From assembly GCA_007378985.1 (NCBI GenBank), contig VMHB01000002.1, positions 246,835 to 270,566 of the forward strand: a stretch of 23,732 nt of DNA, given 5' to 3'. The position numbers and the translations under genes are program-made. The notes under the pieces were generated by a model, which did not search any database, was not told the origin of the DNA, and saw nothing but the letters and a program-made list of their open reading frames with translations. The first letter of the stretch is position 1; every line of letters starts with the position of its first letter. This document shows positions 1-6,695 of the stretch, in pieces. Source of the stretch: Parcubacteria group bacterium Greene0714_7. Its GTDB lineage: Bacteria > Patescibacteria > Paceibacteria > UBA9973 > UBA2103.

Positions 1-69
1 AGCGCACTTAGTATTTTTCAAGTTTCCGAAGAAAAATACTTAGTGACGGGTGACCACAAGTGTGCGCTC
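1..69. repeat. nested inverted repeat, AGTATTTT hairpin family
   Basis: A 10-bp hairpin (AGTATTTTTC at 10-19, GAAAAATACT at 31-40) lies inside a weaker outer pair (AGCGCAC...TT at 1-9 with AAGTGTGCGCT at 59-69). It is followed by TTAGTGACGGGTGACC. A related hairpin plus a similar tail occurs at 16659-16710, and the tail alone at about 238-258. The function is unknown; it could be a terminator or an intergenic repeat. No gene is seen in 1-355. Confidence 0.6.
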
Positions 70-104
70 AGATAATTTAGCGAAGTGAATACGAAACCCG
101 TACT

Positions 105-198
105 GCGCCTGTAAAGGGACTTTTCAGGCGCTTCGTTCGGACGAGATGAAAACTAGGTTTTCGCCTCGCTCCTCACTTGCACCTGTAAGGCGAGAATC
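105..198 (+). repeat. solo tRNA-type minihelix element, no tRNA attached
   Basis: Positions 105-131 form GCGCCTG + 13-nt core TAAAGGGACTTTT + CAGGCGC, the same 27-nt design found upstream of three tRNAs in this window. An AT-rich hairpin follows. A near copy of the 7-mer (GCACCTG, 179-185) then appears 47 nt after the minihelix, exactly where a tRNA would start. Instead of a tRNA body it continues TAAGGCGAGAATCC. The copy at 16477-16571 is built the same way. It may be the scar of a lost tRNA gene or an independent repeat. Confidence 0.6.
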
Positions 199-355
199 CT
201 AGAGCTAAATTTCTGTGACCACACAACATAAAAACTGCTTAGTGACTCGTGACCGAATCCTAGAGCCAAAGTCCTCAAAAAAGAATCCTTGGCATTTCCC
301 AATTCTTAGGAGTAAAGTACTAAGGGATTTGTGAGCGAATCATAAAATTTACACT

Positions 356-517
356 ATGGCACATAATGAAAAAATAAAAGCAAAGAAAGAAACGGTAGGG
401 TTTTGTTGCCCAACTTGTTCATTTCGCTTTGAGAAGATATTGGGTCCACGGCGTTCAACGCCACGAACAATCGTCGTTCTTTGCCCCAAAGGTCATTGGT
501 GGAAACAGTCGTGGTAA
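356..517 (+). CDS. small putative zinc-ribbon protein (53 aa)
   Basis: ATG at 356 opens a 53-codon frame ending in TAA. The N-terminus is lysine-rich (about residues 5-12). It is followed by CCPTC (C17, C18, C21) and later by LCPKGH (C43, H47). A CxxC pair plus a CxxxH pair about 22 residues on is plausible for a one-zinc ribbon. The strongly basic middle (GPRRSTPR, residues 30-37) would suit nucleic-acid binding. A TAAAAT hexamer (343-348) ends 7 nt before the ATG, the spacing seen for many genes here, which suggests a leaderless transcript. I do not recognise the family. Support is the metal-ligand pattern and the promoter spacing only. Confidence 0.5.
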   Translation: MAHNEKIKAKKETVGFCCPTCSFRFEKILGPRRSTPRTIVVLCPKGHWWKQSW

Positions 518-559
518 AAGTTTGTAGAGCAACTATACCGAATGTACTATGCGCCTGAC

Positions 560-641
560 GGGCACGTGGCGTAACTGGTAGCCGCGCACGTCTCAGAAGC
601 GTGTGTCGAAAGACATGGGAGTTCGAGTCTCCCCGTGCCCA
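560..641 (+). tRNA. tRNA-Leu(CAG)
   Basis: The cloverleaf is complete. The acceptor is GGGCACG/CGTGCCC, the anticodon stem is CACGT/GCGTG, and the loop CTCAGAA gives anticodon CAG. A long variable arm (TGTCGAAAGACA) marks a class II tRNA, and the T arm is GGGAG-TTCGAGT-CTCCC. The discriminator is A641 and CCA is not encoded. A TACTAT hexamer at 545-550 is a plausible -10. There is no intron and no minihelix upstream. The gene converges on aguA, whose stop lies 2 nt away on the other strand. Confidence 0.93.
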
Positions 642-643
642 CA

Positions 644-1717
644 TTAAACTTCAGGTTGTTGCTGACTCATACAATGAAAAGTGCCGAGTCCGTACACTAA
701 ATAGGTTGCATCAATTCCCACTACTTTCCTGTCAGGAAAAACTGATTGAATTATGTCGAGTGCTTTTTTATCATTCTCGGTGCCAAATGTAGGAACCAAC
801 ACTTTTGTGTTTCCAATATAAAAATTTGCATAGCTCGCAGGCAGAGGCTCAACGTGGGCCGATATTTTTCCTGGAGTAGGGAGCTTGATAACAGAGAGGG
901 GATTACCATCCTGGTCAGTAGAGTGTTGCAGTATTTCAAAATTCTCTTTCAAGATTGTGTGATCAGGTGATGCTGTATCTTCTTCGTACGCACAGAGGAC
1001 TGTCGTCTCATTTACAAAACGAGCGATGTCATCAATGTGCCCATCAGTATCGTCTCCTTCAATTCCTTCTTTGAGCCAAATAAAATGACGAACGCCTAGG
1101 TAGTCGCTCAAGTATCTTTCTATATCCTCACGGCTCAAGTTTGGGTTGCGGTTTTTATTTAAGAGGCACTGCTCCGTAGTCATTAATGTTCCTTTGCCGT
1201 TCACTTCTATGGAGCCTCCTTCCATAACGATTCCTGCCCCCACACCAATACCATTGGTGTGGGGGCCTGCCTCAAACATAGGCAAGTTCATTTTTGCATT
1301 CATGGCGTACGGAATCTCATTATCTTTCAGGAGTATTTTGTATTTATTGCCCCACGCATTAAAAGTCCACTTCGCCATGGCGAGTTCTTTTGTTTCTTTA
1401 TTTGTGACGAAGATTGGACCGTAGTCTCTGAACCATATATCAGCGTAGTTAGCGGGATGGAATGTAACTCTTTCCATGTCTACACTTTTTTCTTCCAAAA
1501 CTTCAGTCACATGATCAAGCATTACCTCGTTCAAAACCTGCAATTCAACTTTTTCTGAAGTAGAAATCTCTTGTATGAATCGAGCAAAAGATTCTTCTGC
1601 TTCTTTGAGGTGGGGGAATGAGGTGGTGTCGTGAGGCCACGAGAGCCACACAGCGGAGTGCTTTCCCCACTCTGCGGGCATTGAGAAACCTAAGTTTTTT
1701 GGTGTATTGCTCCCCAT
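644..1717 (-). CDS. aguA: agmatine deiminase
   Basis: This is a peptidyl-arginine-deiminase-type agmatine deiminase: agmatine + H2O gives N-carbamoylputrescine + NH3. Family landmarks are WFRDYGP (about residues 95-101), the EGGSIEVNG segment (166-174), the DTDGHIDD motif (H227) and the C-terminal GTFHCMSQQQP. The last carries the catalytic Cys349. The length of 357 aa is normal. I place the start at the ATG of MGSNTPKNLGF, because the longer frame (to 1840) would overlap aguB by about 98 nt and add a tail not typical of the family. The start lies 25 nt after the aguB stop, so the two are probably co-transcribed, and no Shine-Dalgarno is visible. The partner gene makes function assignment secure. 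Confidence 0.93.
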   Translation of the reverse strand: MGSNTPKNLGFSMPAEWGKHSAVWLSWPHDTTSFPHLKEAEESFARFIQEISTSEKVELQVLNEVMLDHVTEVLEEKSVDMERVTFHPANYADIWFRDYGPIFVTNKETKELAMAKWTFNAWGNKYKILLKDNEIPYAMNAKMNLPMFEAGPHTNGIGVGAGIVMEGGSIEVNGKGTLMTTEQCLLNKNRNPNLSREDIERYLSDYLGVRHFIWLKEGIEGDDTDGHIDDIARFVNETTVLCAYEEDTASPDHTILKENFEILQHSTDQDGNPLSVIKLPTPGKISAHVEPLPASYANFYIGNTKVLVPTFGTENDKKALDIIQSVFPDRKVVGIDATYLVYGLGTFHCMSQQQPEV

Positions 1718-1742
1718 ATATGTACGCAGCAGATTGCGATTT

Positions 1743-2600
1743 TCATTCAGGCACCCATTGATAGGTGTCTGGACGGCGATTGTTAAAAAACCCCCATCCT
1801 TCACGGATGCGTTTGTTATGTGAAAGGTCGAGCGTTGCAACGAGCACTTCTTCTTTTGTAGCGCTTGCTCGTTTCAGCACTTTGCCAAATGAGTCACATG
1901 CAAATGATTGCCCCCAGAAATTCAATTTGTCTTCTTTGCCAGTGCGATTGATGGCAACGACATGCACACCGTTTGCGATAGCGTGCCCTCGCATGATTGT
2001 CTCCCATGCGTCATGCCAGTCGCCATCAGGGGACTTGTAGCCTTGCACATAGCCGATGGCAGTAGGGTAGAAGATGATGTCAGCCCCTGCCAAAGTTGCC
2101 ATGCGTGCCGCTTCAGGGAACCACTGGTCGTAGCAAATGAGAACGGCGAAAGTGCCAAACTTTGTTTTGTATATTTTGTAGCCGTCGGTACTTTCTTTGA
2201 AGTAATTCTTTTCATAAAAGAGCGCATCCTGTGGAATGTGGATTTTTCGGTAGGTGGGCAATATTTTTCCAGTGTGATCAATAACAACAGCCGAGTTGTA
2301 GTAGTGTCCGTCAGGGGTTTTTTCAAAGAGGGGAACAATAATAACGACGCCAAGTTCTTTTGCGAGTGCGCTGAACGCCTTTGTGGATTCTCCGGGAATG
2401 GTTTCAGAGTACTTGTCGAAACTGTTTTTCTTGTACTGAGGAAAGTATTCGGTGCGATAAAGCTCTTGAAGAGAAATTATTTTTGCACCCTTCTTCGCCG
2501 CTTGGCGTACGAGCGTAAGTGTATGTGCAAGATTTTTGCCCATATCCGCAGAGACCTTGCTCTGTACTGCTCCGATGGTAACGAGGGAGTTTTTTTTCAT
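1743..2600 (-). CDS. aguB: N-carbamoylputrescine amidase
   Basis: This is a nitrilase-superfamily hydrolase that converts N-carbamoylputrescine to putrescine, CO2 and NH3. The Glu-Lys-Cys triad is visible: E46 in SLQELYRTEYFPQ, K119 in TYRKIHIP and C156 in AVLICYDQWFPEAAR. The signature YRTEYFPQ and the C-terminal NNRRPDTYQW are typical of AguB. The length of 285 aa is typical. It is the first gene of an aguB-aguA pair. The ATG (2598-2600) overlaps one arm of a 14-bp inverted repeat (2599-2612/2704-2717), so start-codon access or promoter activity may be structured. The -10-like TACCTC at 2608-2613 (minus strand) has the right spacing but lacks the final T. Confidence 0.95.
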   Translation of the reverse strand: MKKNSLVTIGAVQSKVSADMGKNLAHTLTLVRQAAKKGAKIISLQELYRTEYFPQYKKNSFDKYSETIPGESTKAFSALAKELGVVIIVPLFEKTPDGHYYNSAVVIDHTGKILPTYRKIHIPQDALFYEKNYFKESTDGYKIYKTKFGTFAVLICYDQWFPEAARMATLAGADIIFYPTAIGYVQGYKSPDGDWHDAWETIMRGHAIANGVHVVAINRTGKEDKLNFWGQSFACDSFGKVLKRASATKEEVLVATLDLSHNKRIREGWGFFNNRRPDTYQWVPE

Positions 2601-2717
2601 CCCGTTAGAGGTAGGACACCTTGGGTGTCCATACGTTTATGACGTTCTGGTAATTTTTTCCTTGGATGGCGATTAAGTATTCCATATGTATTCTCAATGC
2701 AGAACCTCTAACGGGAT
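2599..2717. repeat. 119-bp element bounded by 14-bp perfect inverted repeats
   Basis: ATCCCGTTAGAGGT (2599-2612) is exactly repeated as its complement at 2704-2717. A second small palindrome, GGACACC-ttg-GGTGTCC, lies at 2614-2630. No ORF of note lies between the arms. The left arm overlaps the aguB start codon. It could be a MITE-like insertion or a structured aguB leader. The rest of 2718-2796 shows nothing recognisable. Confidence 0.65.
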
Positions 2718-2796
2718 TCATTTTTGCTTCGAGTTTCATTATATATTTTCGAGCACCCCTGTCCACTGTTTTGAAGCCTCCTCGTCAGATGTGTAA

Positions 2797-2824
2797 TTGA
2801 CACACCTCTCATGTGAGATACCAT
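2797..2824 (+). promoter_or_regulatory. sigma70-type promoter of the DHS-like gene
   Basis: A consensus TTGACA (2797-2802) is followed after 16 nt by TACCAT (2819-2824). Transcription would start near 2831, about 10 nt before the ATG at 2841. This is the clearest -35 box in the window. Confidence 0.6.
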
Positions 2825-2840
2825 TAACCCGATTTCAACT

Positions 2841-3950
2841 ATGAAAAAAAATTCATCAAAAAAGAAGATTGACTCGCTTTCGCCAGCGTTGAAGAAGTTT
2901 ATTCAGCCTGACAAGCGTGTGACTTCCGGCACCCTTTCGGCGAACATAAAGAAGAGCAAAAACCCAGTAAGCGCATTTGCTGAGAGAACCTTAAACCACA
3001 CCAACGGTGGGGCAACGATGGAGGCGGCGCTGTGGCTTAAAGACCACCTGAAAAATGGTGGGAAAATCGTTGTCACTCTGGCAGGAGCACTCAGCTCCTT
3101 CCAGATAGGCGTCATGCTTGCGGAGTTAATTCGCCAAAACAAAGTGCATTTAGTTTCTGCAACAGGAGCAAACCACGAAGAATCCTACTACCGCTATGTG
3201 GCACACTCACACTACGCCAACATTCCTCGCTACACTGAACTCACACCCGCACAAGAAGCAGAACTTCGAGACGCAGGCCTTAGGCGTATTACCGACACCT
3301 TCCTCCCGGAAGACGAGAGTGTGCGTATTATGGAACCGCACCTTTTGAAGATGTGGCATGAGGCCGCAAAGAAAGGGGAGAGTCACTACCCACACGAATA
3401 CTTCCGCAGACTTTTTGCCGAGAAGTTAATTAAGCCCGACGCAAAGGCAAATCCTAACGATTGTTGGACATACGCTGCGTATGAAAAAAACATTCCTATT
3501 GTGGTACCAGGGTTTGAAGACTCAACAATGGGTAACATTTTTGCAAGCTACACCTACAATGGCCCACATAAAAAGAAAGGCGACACGAGCGTGGAGGCAG
3601 GTGTGATGAAAACAGGATTGGACTATTTCCATCTTATGTACGACTGGTACATGAAGGAATCTAAAAATGCTCCAATAGCATTTTTGCAACTCGGTGGTGG
3701 GATTGCAGCAGATTTTCCAATTTGCGTTGTGCCGTCACTCAAACATGACTTGCAGTTGAAAGGTGTGCGTGACTGGGCAGGATTTGTTGAAATAGGTTCA
3801 TCCCCCATGTCATATGGTTCATACTCAGGTGCAGGCGGTAAAGAAAAAATAACTTGGGACAAACTTTCAACCTCGAGCTACTACAACATCATTCAATCCG
3901 ACGTCACCGTCGCGTTCCCTTGGATCGCCGCTGTCCTTTTGGACTTGTAA
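2841..3950 (+). CDS. deoxyhypusine synthase-family protein (homospermidine synthase-like)
   Basis: The 369-aa protein has the deoxyhypusine synthase fold signatures: TLAGALSSFQIG (about 79-90, NAD-binding), SATGANHEESYYR (106-118), GFEDSTMGN (224-232), FLQLGGGIAADFP (281-293), and SPMSYGSYSGAGGKEKITWDK (321-341). K341 sits where the catalytic lysine of WGK is found in known enzymes. Archaeal/eukaryotic members transfer aminobutyl from spermidine to eIF5A. Bacterial members are thought mainly to make homospermidine from putrescine, which fits the agu genes next door (inference). It diverges from aguB and converges on the cupin gene, 4 nt apart. The short lysine-rich N-terminus (KKNSSKKK) looks disordered. 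Confidence 0.88.
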   Translation: MKKNSSKKKIDSLSPALKKFIQPDKRVTSGTLSANIKKSKNPVSAFAERTLNHTNGGATMEAALWLKDHLKNGGKIVVTLAGALSSFQIGVMLAELIRQNKVHLVSATGANHEESYYRYVAHSHYANIPRYTELTPAQEAELRDAGLRRITDTFLPEDESVRIMEPHLLKMWHEAAKKGESHYPHEYFRRLFAEKLIKPDAKANPNDCWTYAAYEKNIPIVVPGFEDSTMGNIFASYTYNGPHKKKGDTSVEAGVMKTGLDYFHLMYDWYMKESKNAPIAFLQLGGGIAADFPICVVPSLKHDLQLKGVRDWAGFVEIGSSPMSYGSYSGAGGKEKITWDKLSTSSYYNIIQSDVTVAFPWIAAVLLDL

Positions 3951-3954
3951 AAAA

Positions 3955-4278
3955 TCAAAGGAGTTCGGCTTTAAAGGAGTTATTCGGAGAAACATTAAAC
4001 TCAAATAAGTTCATTGTTCCCTCGTACTCATATTCATTGCCTGGTTCGACCACAAAGAGATCATTTTTCTTGGCGTTGTGCTTGGTTTCGTTAAGAGTGA
4101 AAGTACCTTCTCCATCAATCACAAAATAAACTCGGGTAGTATCAATCATTTTCTTGCGAGGATGTTTACCGTGTACGGAAACGCGTAAAGCATTAAAACC
4201 TTTCTTGTCTTCATTGGAGACATAAAAATCCCCAGAGAACCCATCTTGATCAAAATGTTTTGTTTTGTCGATTTTCAT
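3955..4278 (-). CDS. small cupin-domain protein
   Basis: The 107-aa protein is a single cupin barrel. RVYFVIDGEGTFTLNET (about 49-65) matches motif 1 and LFVVEPGNEYEYEG (about 74-87) matches motif 2. Motif 1 has tyrosine where a metal-binding histidine usually sits, and motif 2 lacks the usual histidine (NEYEYEG). Metal binding and enzymatic activity are therefore uncertain, and a sugar- or ligand-binding role is possible. A TATATT hexamer at 4285-4290 (minus) lies 6 nt before the ATG, consistent with a leaderless mRNA. It is tail-to-tail with the DHS-like gene. Confidence 0.75.
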   Translation of the reverse strand: MKIDKTKHFDQDGFSGDFYVSNEDKKGFNALRVSVHGKHPRKKMIDTTRVYFVIDGEGTFTLNETKHNAKKNDLFVVEPGNEYEYEGTMNLFEFNVSPNNSFKAELL

Positions 4279-4342
4279 AACTTAAATATAGCAAATTCAT
4301 ATGGAAATACTGATTGTCCTCACTCTTCCTCAATAGAATCTG

Positions 4343-4368
4343 TTTTAGTATTTTGCAAAATACTAAAA
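4343..4368. repeat. perfect 26-bp palindrome
   Basis: TTTTAGTATTTTG (4343-4355) is followed at once by its exact complement (4356-4368). It lies between the Nudix stop and the cupin start on the minus strand. It shares the AGTATTTT stem with hairpins at 10-40 and 16659-16689. It may be an operator or a bidirectional terminator. An imperfect inverted pair built on CTATTCG/CGAATAAG follows at about 4382-4412; nothing else is seen in 4279-4456. Confidence 0.75.
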
Positions 4369-4456
4369 TCAACTTTTGAAGGCTATTCGCCCATTCGCAC
4401 GAATAGGCGAATAAGGAAATAGTGACTGACCCCATTCCCCGCATTTTCTTTTCTAT

Positions 4457-4954
4457 CTAAATTCCTGCGGCTTTCAGGATCGCAATGTCACGTGGCACGA
4501 TATACAAACTTCCCTCTGGACTTGTTGCTTTGCTTTCAGTAATAATTTGCATCACTTTCTCTGTAGGTAGCCATACAATTTGAAACCCTTTATTTTTTTC
4601 TTTCTCTGTAAAATCAGGTAGTCCTTTTTCACCTTTCACTTCTGCTCTATAACAATAAGAAATCTGTTTAATGTTGGACAACTTTCTATACTCAAGAACG
4701 GAGCCTATTTCTTCTCCCACCTCAATATTGCACCCTATTTCTTCTAGACTCTCTCTCTGTAGAGCAGACAAGATGTCTTCCGCACCGTCTAATCCACCAC
4801 CTGGTAATTTATAGTAATTTTCTTTCGAGACATGCAGAAGTGCAATGAATCCGTCTTCATCAAAAACAACCGCCCGAGCAGCTTCGCGCAAAGGATAACT
4901 TGCAGCTTCGTCTTCAGATACGTTTTCTGGGTTTAGAAAAAGAATTTGTTTCAT
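4457..4954 (-). CDS. Nudix hydrolase
   Basis: The 165-aa protein carries an intact Nudix box from G53 to G74 (G-x5-E59-x7-R67-E68-x2-E71-E72-x-G), preceded by YYKLPGGGLD as in many NTP pyrophosphohydrolases. Substrate is not predictable. It could be a nucleotide-sugar, oxidised NTP or coenzyme hydrolase. It lies on the same strand as the arginine decarboxylase upstream, but about 260 nt and a large inverted repeat separate them, so co-transcription is doubtful. No Shine-Dalgarno and no properly spaced -10 hexamer is visible at the ATG. Confidence 0.9.
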   Translation of the reverse strand: MKQILFLNPENVSEDEAASYPLREAARAVVFDEDGFIALLHVSKENYYKLPGGGLDGAEDILSALQRESLEEIGCNIEVGEEIGSVLEYRKLSNIKQISYCYRAEVKGEKGLPDFTEKEKNKGFQIVWLPTEKVMQIITESKATSPEGSLYIVPRDIAILKAAGI

Positions 4955-5084
4955 ACTCTCAGCAACCTCTACCCCCCCAGTCCATTCTTCTCTTGTTTCA
5001 TATACAGATTATTATCTACATCTATTGAATCACAGAAATGTGTAGATGAAAAAATCGTTTCAAAAGCCCACTTAAGAGCGAGTG

Positions 5085-5198
5085 CCTGCTTTCTGGAACA
5101 TTCGCAGGTGCAGTTGCACGGTTCGTCGTTTCGGCGAAACTGCACCGAGGACGAACAAAGCCCGCCGCTGGACGGGCTTTGTGATTCCAGAAAGCAGG
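5085..5198. repeat. nested inverted repeat 3' of the arginine decarboxylase gene
   Basis: The outer 14-bp arms are CCTGCTTTCTGGAA (5085-5098) and its complement (5185-5198). Inside are two hairpins: GGTGCAGTT/AACTGCACC (5107-5115/5138-5146) and CAAAGCCCG/CGGGCTTTG (5156-5164/5173-5181). The second hairpin, read on the minus strand, is a plausible transcript end, although the T-run is short. The whole could extrude as a cruciform. The remaining intergenic sequence (4955-5084) shows nothing clear. Confidence 0.7.
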
Positions 5199-5211
5199 TG
5201 CGAGCGAAACA

Positions 5212-6591
5212 CTACCAACCAAACTGCTTCCCAACGTCCTCACTCGTCTCTCTTCGCCGTGCGAGCTTAATTTCGCCGTCTTGGCAGATGATTTTTGCAG
5301 GGGAGGAAAGGAGGCAGTGGTGTGAGGCAAGGGCGTCTTGGTATGCTCCAGTGTCGTAGAAGGCGACATACTGGTGGTCGTTGGTCTCCAAGTCTTCAAG
5401 GCGAGGCATGGAAATGTTGCCGCCACCTGCGGTGTATTTGTCGTCAGAGTCACAGGAAGAGCCTGCAAACCAAATACGCTGAAGCTTTCTATTCTTCATG
5501 TTGTTTGCTGGCGTGACATGCCATTTTTGCTTCAGAGCCCATGTGTCCAAGAGGTCGTTCATGAAGCTACCGTCAATGATGTACCACTTGCGCTTGCCAT
5601 CTTCGCTCACGCTTTTTTCAGTCAATATTTTGTAGAGAGTAATTTGTGCAGGTGCGGCAACATAGCGACCCCACTCAACAATAAGGTTTGGATGTCTGAT
5701 ACCGGCTTTGTCGCAATAGTTCTTTGCGGTACGAACTATTTTATTTATTGCGGACTTTCCTGTGTAGAATTTCCCTTTCTTTTCGTATGGCACTCCTGCG
5801 CCACCGCCCATGTCGATGGTGTCGAGTCCTGGGTTTTTTACACGGAGCTTCTCGTAGATTTCGAGTGCACGCTTCAATGGTTCTACAAGGCCGTCTACTT
5901 TCTCAAGCTGAGATGAGATGTGGTAGTGAAGAACACTGAGGTTGCGGATTTTACCAAGCTTCACTATTTCGTCTTCACGGAAACCGTAGCGGTTAAATCG
6001 TTTGTCCCAGTGTGACTGCACGCGGATACTCATATTCAAACGGATTCCCGTTTCACCTTTAAAGTTTTTCAAACGCTCGAGCTCGTTGTAGTCCTCGATG
6101 ATAGGGATGACAGTGAGACCTTTCGCGTTTAATTGTTCAATGAGAGTGATGTACGCTTCTGTTTTTGGGCCATTGCAGGTGACGCGGATTTTTGGATTAA
6201 AGCGCTGTTGCTCGAGCATTCGCTTTACAATCCAGAGCTCGTTTACTGATGCCACATCAAAGTGTCCACCCTCAGAAACAACAGGGAGCACGAACTCCTT
6301 GTTCTGGTTCACCTTCATTGCGTAGTGGTAGTAAAACTTTCCTTTGTAGCCGTGGAGCTTGATATACGCATCAAAAATGTCGATGAGGTTTCTTACGCGG
6401 TTTTCAAGAATAAACGGAAACACCATCTCAAGAGGTGAGCCGTACTTCTTAATGAGGTTGTGAACGTTGTACTGGTAGTTGCCCTCCTTTACCATCAAGT
6501 CTCCATCAGGGGTGATGTCGAAGTATTGCGTGTTGTACTCTTCTTGGCCGAGCTTCCAGAAGTGTTTGTAGTTTTTTTTGGATCGAGGCAT
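5212..6591 (-). CDS. arginine decarboxylase (SpeA-like, fold-III PLP enzyme)
   Basis: The 459-aa protein is an alanine-racemase-fold decarboxylase. YHYAMKVNQNKE carries the PLP lysine (K93), and CNGPKTEAYI (139-148) matches the SpeA-type CNGYKD.EYI. Further landmarks are HYHISSQ (222-228), DMGGGAGVPYE (260-270), the EWGR segment (306-309) and AGSSCDSDD with active-site C380. It is closer to SpeA than to LysA or ornithine decarboxylases but lacks SpeA's long inserts (E. coli SpeA is about 658 aa). With aguA and aguB in the same block, the expected reaction is arginine to agmatine + CO2, giving a complete route to putrescine. Exact specificity versus ornithine or carboxyspermidine is an inference. 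It diverges from murD with about 100 nt between starts. Confidence 0.82.
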   Translation of the reverse strand: MPRSKKNYKHFWKLGQEEYNTQYFDITPDGDLMVKEGNYQYNVHNLIKKYGSPLEMVFPFILENRVRNLIDIFDAYIKLHGYKGKFYYHYAMKVNQNKEFVLPVVSEGGHFDVASVNELWIVKRMLEQQRFNPKIRVTCNGPKTEAYITLIEQLNAKGLTVIPIIEDYNELERLKNFKGETGIRLNMSIRVQSHWDKRFNRYGFREDEIVKLGKIRNLSVLHYHISSQLEKVDGLVEPLKRALEIYEKLRVKNPGLDTIDMGGGAGVPYEKKGKFYTGKSAINKIVRTAKNYCDKAGIRHPNLIVEWGRYVAAPAQITLYKILTEKSVSEDGKRKWYIIDGSFMNDLLDTWALKQKWHVTPANNMKNRKLQRIWFAGSSCDSDDKYTAGGGNISMPRLEDLETNDHQYVAFYDTGAYQDALASHHCLLSSPAKIICQDGEIKLARRRETSEDVGKQFGW

Positions 6592-6695
6592 TGGATTGTA
6601 GAGGGCGTTATTTTAAAGAAACCTACCAGAATGTCAAGAATCTGGTATCGGAAGATTAACACCTAATAATGGTCATTAATAGTACAATGCACAGA

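Noticed and set aside
105..262. CRISPR array
   Set aside because: The repeats are few, of different length and structure, and unevenly spaced; no cas genes are present.
1718..1840. 41-codon N-terminal extension of aguA
   Set aside because: It would overlap aguB by about 98 nt and has no family similarity; ATG 1717 fits the family start.
1908..2642. 244-codon open frame on the plus strand opposite aguB
   Set aside because: aguB on the other strand has its full catalytic triad; the plus-strand product has no recognisable motif.
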